NCBI GenBank assembly: GCA_029237695.1
Contig: CM055272.1
Location: 38,282,901 to 38,346,900, forward strand
Direction: 5' to 3'
Length of the DNA: 64,000 nt
Origin: Conchocele bisecta
Lineage: Eukaryota; Mollusca; Bivalvia; Lucinida; Thyasiridae
Shown: piece after piece, positions 56,714-64,000 of the stretch
How the letters are laid out: every line of letters starts with the position of its first letter
Position numbering within the stretch: the stretch's first letter is position 1
The notes under the pieces: model-generated
Database searches by the model: none
Seen by the model: the letters and a program-made list of their open reading frames with translations, nothing else
What the model was told of the DNA's origin: nothing
Translations under genes and position numbers: made by a program

Positions 56714-58694
56714 TTCCGTCGTTTGTAACTAATCTGGAAACTAAAACTGTCTCGTCTGCTTGTTTTTCGTTTTTGTTTCCTGAATAAAATATATTTTTGT
56801 ATGACTTATGACTGATTTATTTTCCAACAGAATAATATTACATGTGATGATGTTAATGAGCTTTCGAATGATACTTAACCCTTACACCGCTATCTTATTT
56901 TTTGTCGTCTGCTGTTTATTTTATATTTTCCATTTTTAGCATCAAAAACATGCTTTGACAGCACTTTATAATAATTTACAACACGATTTAACAACACTTC
57001 AGAATCATTTCCATTGGAAATGATTCTGATGTGCTGTCAAACCATGTTATTATTGAGAAATAATGCAAGATATAAATGCAACCGCAGACGACAATTGTTG
57101 TGAGTAGCGGTCTAAGGAAAGGTGAGTTTGTTATTCTTTACGTATCATTCAAGATATCATACAACTATGCAAATATTATTATTATTAATCTGTATTCGCA
57201 GGACCCAGTATTAATGCGCTGTAAAAACATATTCTTCATAATCTATATTAAAAATATATAATGAAAAAGGCCATACAAATACTTTGGATCTCAGCTATCG
57301 CCGCGTCTGTCTAATCCCTGATGGGTCGAGCATTTTATCGTATTGGATAAACTGAATACGTACTATATTGTACTATAAATTCGCCATACGATCAATATAA
57401 AACACTAGCATGCAAACATATGTTAAATCCAATCATGTCTGACGAAAATCACGTCAAAAGATGTTATAGCAACTTTATAGAACATATTATTTTTGTGTGA
57501 GATATTCGTCTCTGATTTGTTTTCAAGTTGCCAGATGCATAGATGTATCTGGCAATTTGAAAATAATCAGAGAAAACAAATTATTAAAAAAGTCCGCCTT
57601 CCCGCTTCACATTCCGCAAACCCCGTGTCTGAGAACCAAAGTACTTATCTTTTATGGCCACTATTTTAATTCAGTACTGTAAACTTTACTATCATGAGAG
57701 GTCCTATCCGCATGCGTTATATATACAATGTCTTTACACGGCGCACGAGAAACAAGAATAAGGAAACAGTATCAGATTGTATATGTTTGGTGTACCCCCA
57801 TTTTAATCTGAAAGAGTGAATTCACTCGGTGAGTGAATTCACGGAACATAAAAAATCTCCAAGGTACCTGGACCAATACATAGAACAGCTTAGATTACAC
57901 TGAAAGGTGAGTTTATAAATGATTAATGCTCGTCTGGTGTGCTTATATGTTATATGTATGAAGTACATACTCTGGTGATTATCACTAAACATGACCAGTT
58001 GGACCCTGAATCATGCCCGTTATCTAGATACGTGTTAACCCATTACATTCGGAATACACCTTTACGGGTACGAAATATTTAAACAAATTAATTTCAATTT
58101 GTGTCATTTCTCAATAAAAGTATATGTTGTGACCTCTCATTTAAACCGTCTCGATGAGCCGGTTCAAATGGTGGTCACGACATATACATTCAAGTACATA
58201 TAAAGAAAATATTCCAGATTTTCCACAAATAAAAAGCCGTATCCTCAGCATGAAACAGGTCAATCTAGCTCGGACGACCACAACAAACTCGGATGAGGTG
58301 CTTGACCCTTGGCCACACCATGCTCATTGGACTGTACTTTGTATGACATGCACCAATCGTATGTCCATGAACCGAGTAAACACAATCAAATCAAATAGCG
58401 ACGTTCGTATTTAGCAACATGACAAGCACATGCTTGTTACTAGATTAGCTCCTTTGGAGCTACCTAGTATAGCAGTCGTAGAGATGGACTGTCAACTATA
58501 TCTATATTTAAAACTACCATTATGAGTGTCGAATTTGTAATGTTTCATTACTGACTTGTACTGAATTAGCACATGTAAACTAAAGAATAAATCACACAGT
58601 CTAGAGTATTTAATTATATATTTACATTTTAGTCAATGTTTTCTCATACTGTCCCATTAAGCAATAGTTAAGAGAACTGTCACCAGATGTATCA

Positions 58695-59275
58695 CACCAG
58701 TTTAGTGGAAGGATACCTTGCGGCCATTATGGCGACTTGTGAGGCCATTTTATGTTAATTTATTGAATATTATCCGAATTTAGGGGAAATAAGGCGGGTA
58801 TGTCTCTTATTTATTTTACTAAAATATATTGTAAATAGTGGTAACAAACAATAATTATTTATTTATCTTCATATATATTCAAATAAAAAAATTTGGCAGT
58901 ACTGTTTTGGGACGGGTGGGTATTATATTCAGTAAATTAATTTTATATTGCCTGATGATCTCTGACCACAGCCGCCGGACACGCACCTCACACACCGATA
59001 CTGTGTATTGAGGGAGCAACTATTATTGCGCTGCTGATTAGCTCAGGCCCAGACCCAACGAGTAGGGTAGTAATGTTGCTTATTATGGGTAGTAATGTTG
59101 CTTTAGTGTCGTCGGTGCGATCGGAAACATACATACTATAAAACAATCCTTGGTTTTGTCAATTATATTAATTTTGTTGTTTTTCATACACGGTGAAACG
59201 CTTGAATAGTAACGTTGTTACGTAATAGTTACTGCCCTAATTGAGGTGTTCATGTCCTTCCACTAAACTGGTGTG
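58695..59275. mobile_element. Inverted-repeat element, CACACCAGTTTAGTGGAAGGA ends
   Basis: ATCACACCAGTTTAGTGGAA GGATA at the left and TCCTTCCACTAAACTGGTGTG at the right. Inside, GGGTAGTAATGTTGCTT is duplicated, and a longer block with GTCGTCGGTGCGATC and ACATACATACTATA recurs at about 59490..59575. A second inverted pair, GTTACTGCCCTAATTGAGGT and its inverse, straddles the right end (59225..59345). Confidence 0.78.
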
Positions 59276-59882
59276 AGGGCTCGGTGTTCCGTGGGCACAT
59301 ATAGGTTGTTTAAACACATGATCACTTCAATTAGGGCAGTAACTGACTTACACATCGACTTTGCGATTACCGTTGGCTAGTATTCAGTGGAAATGTTGAA
59401 CTTTCATTTAACATTAAAGGAACTGTATCTACAGTTATGACAGCCGATCAATAACATCCATGTACGCAAAGCTGCCAGTAGTTCCTCCCTCCCAGGCCCA
59501 AATAGTAGGGTGGTAATGTTGGTTTATTGTCGTCGGTGCGATCAGAGACACATACATACTATACAAAACCTTTATTAATTATTTTTTACATAAATAATGC
59601 TTGGTAACTTTTAACTTCTTTTACTTCTGACACCATGTAATGTTATGATGTATGTGGTGTAGGACTTCATAGAATGACAAATGGTATTCTAACTATACAC
59701 TAGTTTAATAAATGTAACATATATGACTGCTTAGGTTGAGTGTTATACTAAGAGTGGTTGCTATACCAAATGGGGCTGTATTTATATGACAGTAGCAGGG
59801 GAACTAACTCTGTATAGCATGTAACAGTGCTGGCTAATTGGAACACAGACTGATGTAATAATATATGGTACATAATACAACA

Positions 59883-59928
59883 GGAACGAATTAATAAAAA
59901 AAATCGATGTCCCTTATGGGGCTCCGTA
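59883..59928. mobile_element. R2 element, copy 6 (right end only)
   Basis: GGAACGAATTAATAAAAAAA followed by TGTCCCTTATGGGGCTCCGTA: the terminal array unit and right cap with nothing else. Confidence 0.82.
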
Positions 59929-60007
59929 TATGTGTCCGTGTGAAACAGACAGTAACGGATAACACACAGACTGTGCAGCCCTCGATCTCATAATGTCTTC
60001 CTTCTCT

Positions 60008-60009
<2 letters not shown>

Positions 60010-60057
<48 letters not shown>
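60010..60057. repeat. (GT)24 microsatellite
   Basis: Uninterrupted TG/GT dinucleotides preceded by a TCTCTCTC stretch. Confidence 0.97.
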
Positions 60058-60058
<1 letters not shown>

Positions 60059-60173
60059 AACATTAATACATATCCAGTACATGTGCAGTATCAATACATA
60101 TATGCACACCCCAAAAGAAGCCCCAACTATGAATGAAATAATGAATGATGGTAATAGTAGGAATCAGGAGCAA

Positions 60174-60377
60174 GTTTCACTAAACTTCGTACGACTAAAT
60201 TGTTCGTAAGTGCAAATTTAGGGTCATCTCTAAATTGTAATTGATGGATTTACATGTATTGAGCTCAATGAATGTAAATCCAATAATTCTTTACAATAAT
60301 ACATTATTAATGTACAGAATATCATAATTTTGCACTTACGAACATTTTATTCGTACGAAGTTTAGTGAAACATGCCC
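60174..60377. mobile_element. R3 element, copy 5
   Basis: GTTTCACTAAACTTCGTACG to CGTACGAAGTTTAGTGAAAC; arms intact for about 40 bp, centre shortened to GTATTGAGCTCAATGAATG. The outermost GGGCC of the other copies is lost. Confidence 0.9.
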
Positions 60378-61194
60378 ATAAGCAGAGGTAGATAATGCAT
60401 GCACAATGTACTATCCGATGTATATACATATATGTTTGATTAGAGAAGGTACCTAAATAAATACGTACATGTTTATACCAACATGTAGCACAGTCTGGGT
60501 CATTCATAAGTGAAGAACGTGAATATTTACGTTCACCTATTTTTATATGTTATCACACCCTTGATATAGCATATTATGTCACGCACATTTCTATGGGGGC
60601 AGCTATTGATCGTGCTACGCCTAAACGGCGAGTACGACCAAGGAAATAGTGCCCTTGTGACAACTTATCCTATGGCGTGTTGGTCTGTCTTGCTTTTTAT
60701 ATAAACGCCTACATATACTATTCTCTATAGTTGTCACAGTTTTGTGCTCAGTTTATGAGTTAAATTCTGGAAAACAGGAATCAAGACATTTCGTGCGTAT
60801 GAATACAGCAGCTATTATCTTTAGTTCTCACAGCTAGGTAGCAGTGAACAGTTAGCCGCCAGTTTCGTACACGTTTTTTCTAGGAGTTGCAAACAGTAAT
60901 TTATTCCAGAGAAAAAACGTATGCATGGGAATGATTTTGCACCATCACCGCACATTTGCCTCTGGATGATGATTGAGAAAATATGCAACTTTCAGTCTCT
61001 AGTTCCGCAAGTAATAAGTTTTTGTGGAGATAACATATTTCAGTATTTTCAGTTGTAACTTCAAACGAGATGGCTGTCATATATATAAATACATGTATAT
61101 AAATGAATAACTCTAAGTTACAGGTTTCATGACTTATTTAATACTTATTAACGTAAACCTTAAAACCTACCGGTTTCGTTAGACTCTTCAGGGC

Positions 61195-61350
61195 CCGTAT
61201 TCATAAAGAATCTAAGATTTATCTTAAACTTAGACTTAAGTCCGTCTTAGTAAAGATCAAAATTAAGATTTATCTTAAATTAGTCTTAAGTATAATCTTA
61301 GACCAATCTAAGACGAATGTCAGTTAGGATTTGTCTTAAGTCTAAGACAA
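61195..61350. mobile_element. Element end, GGGCCCGTATTCATAAAG
   Basis: GGGCCCGTATTCATAAAGAA followed by repeated TCTTAAG/CTTAAGA words, most of them partly palindromic. The end resembles those I recall from PIF/Harbinger-type MITEs. I did not find the inverted partner. Confidence 0.5.
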
Positions 61351-62519
61351 AGGTCACGCGCATAATTTATGAGAATCCAATACGATTTTTAGCAACACCG
61401 GAAACGCTCTTCTACAATGAAAGTATGTAAGGCATTGTTTATATTAGATACCACGTCAAATAATGTCTTCTATCACGTCCGCGTCCAGCATTCGCGTCGC
61501 AAGATGTTGTATACAATTGTATCAAACACGAGCGAGTGCTTACGACATTGTTGGATATGGCGCCGAAAACATATATGATAATATGAGAGGAAGTTTACTG
61601 TGTGCAGCGACGAATTTATTTGAGACAGAGTGCGGTACGGTGGCGTACGGTGTACGATAAAAACGTTTGAGATTGAGAGAATATTTTATTCTGATTCAAT
61701 GCTGCACATTCCCCTAGTTTTGTGTGAAAAAATCTCAGCAACTTTGTGTGCAAATAAAGAGAATAACAGATTTCAAAAATAGATTTTCAGCCGTTCTATC
61801 ACATATAACTACACATTCCCCCACACACGTTTGTTTGTTGGAATGTAACGGCCTATCAACAGCTACGGTCATTTAAGGCCGGGTCAATGGGTTTAGTATT
61901 AAATCCCATATATTACCTGTACAAGTAAATGTGCGTGCTCCAAGTACATGTACAAATGGGGGTGGGGGGGTGTGGGGGGGGGGCGTCCCAAAATCAGAAC
62001 TGAATATTTACAATAAAAAAAAAATATATAATTATTCAACCCTGAAATCAGAATAATCCTGATTTGATGCCAGGTCCTCGCCACACAAGAATCACTTGGC
62101 CCCCTTCCAAAAGAAGTAGGATCAGTAATAATCTAACCACATTTATAATGGGTAATAATCCAATTCAACTCCCAGGTAACAAAAGAGCCAAAGATAGGTA
62201 CCTGAGGGCCAAACCAGGCAAATCATCTGATGGAAATTTAATCTTGTGAACATGTTCACTACATAGTTTCCAACATCGGCTGGTCAGACGATGGTACGGG
62301 AGTAGACTACAAGAGTTACTGTTTGCACGCTGATTCAATGGACTTTTTCGAAATGGCCCAGAATTATTAATCCAATGGGACATACTTTAATACCCAATGG
62401 GAAATCACACAGAAGCAGCAGAAATAAGATGAGAAGATGGAAATATAGACAATAAAGAATAATACCATGTATGGAGTTTAAAATGAATCTAACCAATAGC
62501 TGTAGAAGATTTTAGGTGC

Positions 62520-62880
62520 TAAACAAGAGTGCCAAAGGTCACAATATACGCCCATTGAGGCAAGGCCAGCCAACAAGGGGAGATAACTCACTGAAAACCA
62601 AGTGTTCTTCATCTTCACGTGATAAACATGTATACCGAATTTGGTTATGATCCGTCACATAGAACCCGAGTTCTTGCGTGGACAAGGGTACAGTGTGCGA
62701 AAATTATAAATGGCCGCCAAGGGGAGATACGTCATAAGAATATTTTGAAAATGCATAGGTTTCTTCATCGTGCCATGATAAACATGTAATGTACAATGTA
62801 TACCAAATTTGGTTACACAATTTCAAGTAGAACTCTAGTTATGCATGGACAAGCTGTGCCCGCCCGCCGGACGCCCGCCA
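62520..62880. repeat. Dispersed repeat, ATACCGAATTTGGTTATGAT type
   Basis: Two related blocks in tandem (CATGTATACCGAATTTGGTT ATGATCCGTCACATAGAACC and later ATACCAAATTTGGTTACACA), ending CCCGCCCGCCGGACGCCCGC. AAGGGGAGATAACTC and CAAGGGGAGATACG also repeat. Such sequence is, from memory, widespread in molluscs. Confidence 0.7.
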
Positions 62881-63054
62881 GCCTGTACAAGGTGAATACA
62901 TAATATGTTCTGCATTTTCAAACGGGTGTATACAAATGTTAAACCAACATTATTATACAAATAATTGTATTGACAAATTTAAGTTACTTGACCATATGGG
63001 TGAACTATAGAATGAACACAGGGATGTTGATAAACAAACATATGTATGCAATTT

Positions 63055-63895
63055 AAAGGTATATGCCCACTCAGTAGGCACAAACAAAATCTTTATATGA
63101 AGTAAATAAGTGTATAATTCTGTCACTATTCCACCAGTTCTAAAAATTACGAGTACCCGCTGTCCAGATATAATCATTTGGTAATTTTACTGATAGTGAC
63201 GCGAGGTGTTATCAGGCTATTTTCATATGCAAATGAGGCATGATATTCTTTAATAATTTATACTATTAGTGAATTTAATGTGTCACCTGAAAAAATTATA
63301 TTTTTGACAAATTATAAAGAATAATCTTTTCATATCAAAAAATAAATACAGAGAATAAATATTATTGTCCGTTGACATTTTAAGGAAACACGGTTATCAC
63401 CCCTGACATCAGTGTGGAAATTTATGTCTGATATAAAATGTATAATAATTCCAATCAATACGTAGGGTAATGGTGAATGAATGTTTATTTGCCAGAAAAT
63501 GTCTCTGCTGATGTCTCTGATATAAAGTGCATTTTGTGTTTACTCAGAGTTCCAGATAAGATGCGTATTGGCGTATGTTACGCAATTATTTTAGCTGAAT
63601 AAGCATTGATTATCAAAATTGAGAGTACAATATACGCACAGCAATGTGAAAAATACGCATTGATTTTCAAATTGAGTAGTGAAAATACTGTCATAAAGTT
63701 GAACATTCACTTAGTTCAGCTGCATTGCAATTGAAATAAGTGACTGTTTATTTTTTGTATATGCTCTGTTATCATTTGTTCCCTATTTAGTAATGAAGAG
63801 AATCAATAAGCTATGTGTAAAAGTAAAATGCGCAATGATTTTGAAATCAGGGAGTATCTGGAGCTTTGTCTACTGAGTGGGCATGTATCTTTAAT
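63055..63895. mobile_element. Element with a nested second repeat
   Basis: TTTAAAGGTATATGCCCACT CAGTAG at the left and CTACTGAGTGGGCATGTATC TTTAA at the right. The left 480 bp matches the element at 48770 (ATCAGGCTATTTTCATATGC, CACGGTTATCACCCCTGA). From 63543 to 63860 a copy of the 31485 repeat is embedded, replacing the inner right arm. Confidence 0.8.
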
Positions 63896-64000
63896 ATAAA
63901 AGGTTTTGACTAAATCCGACTTATGGTTGTAGTCTTGTAGAGATAATAAGTACCGGAACATGTTGGTTTATACAGGCAGAAGGAACCTTAAATCAGATAA

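Larger units (their letters stand above)
56714..64000. other. Upstream flank of gene C, no supported gene
   Basis: Gene C's promoter should lie at the left edge; the minus strand has an AT-rich ATATATTTTATT near 56785..56797, some 75 bp before the ATG, but the match is weak. The rest is AT-rich sequence with scattered repeats listed separately. A 65-codon plus-strand frame at 61463 has no recognisable domain or splice context. Confidence 0.65.

Noticed and set aside
60012..60209. 65-codon frame from the GT microsatellite
   Set aside because: Translation of (GT)n followed by one end of an R3 element.
1..64000. CRISPR array, bacterial operon or phage
   Set aside because: Despite many repeats, there are no regularly spaced identical repeats with unique spacers, no cas-like genes and no long intronless genes. 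The spliced genes and repeat content are eukaryotic.

Overview
This window is AT-rich, intron-rich animal DNA with no bacterial-style operons. Its interspersed repeats (many short palindromic or terminal-inverted-repeat elements, a tRNA-derived SINE, a (GGCGTC)n-bearing repeat) are of the kind I associate with bivalve molluscs. That assignment is an inference from repeat style, not from a diagnostic gene. Most of the open reading frames longer than 60 codons are chance or repeat-derived. The real coding exons are short and had to be joined by splice signals and reading phase.

Four genes are supported. (1) On the minus strand, 1378..6407 (5' end not found), a secreted protein with a C-type lectin-like domain followed by a PAN/apple-like C-terminal domain. 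(2-4) Three paralogues, A (plus, 11554..25181), B (minus, 41052..30516) and C (minus, 56713..46939), of a secreted protein of about 290 residues that I do not recognise. All three have eight coding exons with the same phases and nearly the same lengths (88, 24, 105/108, 101, 115, 174, 160/164 and 99 nt), including a 24-nt microexon. Each has a signal peptide and six cysteines in matching positions. A and B converge tail to tail; B and C lie head to tail. A carries a one-base deletion in exon 7 that breaks its frame, or that is a sequencing error.

Between and inside the genes the DNA is crowded with non-autonomous mobile elements. I use these names: R1, a ~300-bp element ending GTAGCC..GGCTAC with AAAGTATACTTT motifs and an inner hairpin (nine copies); R2, elements capped by TACGGAGCCCC and filled with tandem ATTCGTTCCC units (six copies); R3, ~235-bp elements with long inverted ends TTTCACTAAACTTCGTACGA (five copies); R4, ~240-bp elements with TGTGGCTGTGACTGGAGAAA ends (about ten copies or fragments); R5, 390-570-bp foldbacks with CTGTCTGTTCCACG ends (three copies). 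A degenerate 42-bp satellite fills the first 1.2 kb. A 500-N scaffold gap lies in intron 2 of gene B.

The most unusual object is a 399-bp miniature LTR retrotransposon (TRIM) in intron 1 of gene B, 40495..40893. It has two 142-bp LTRs (TGT..ACA), a primer-binding site, a short non-coding interior, a polypurine tract and a 4-bp target duplication. Each LTR contains an almost complete tRNA-Thr-like sequence with intact A and B boxes. This is architecturally similar to plant Cassandra elements, whose LTRs carry 5S rRNA. A second oddity is that the intron/exon-7 boundary of gene B is reiterated six times in the preceding intron.
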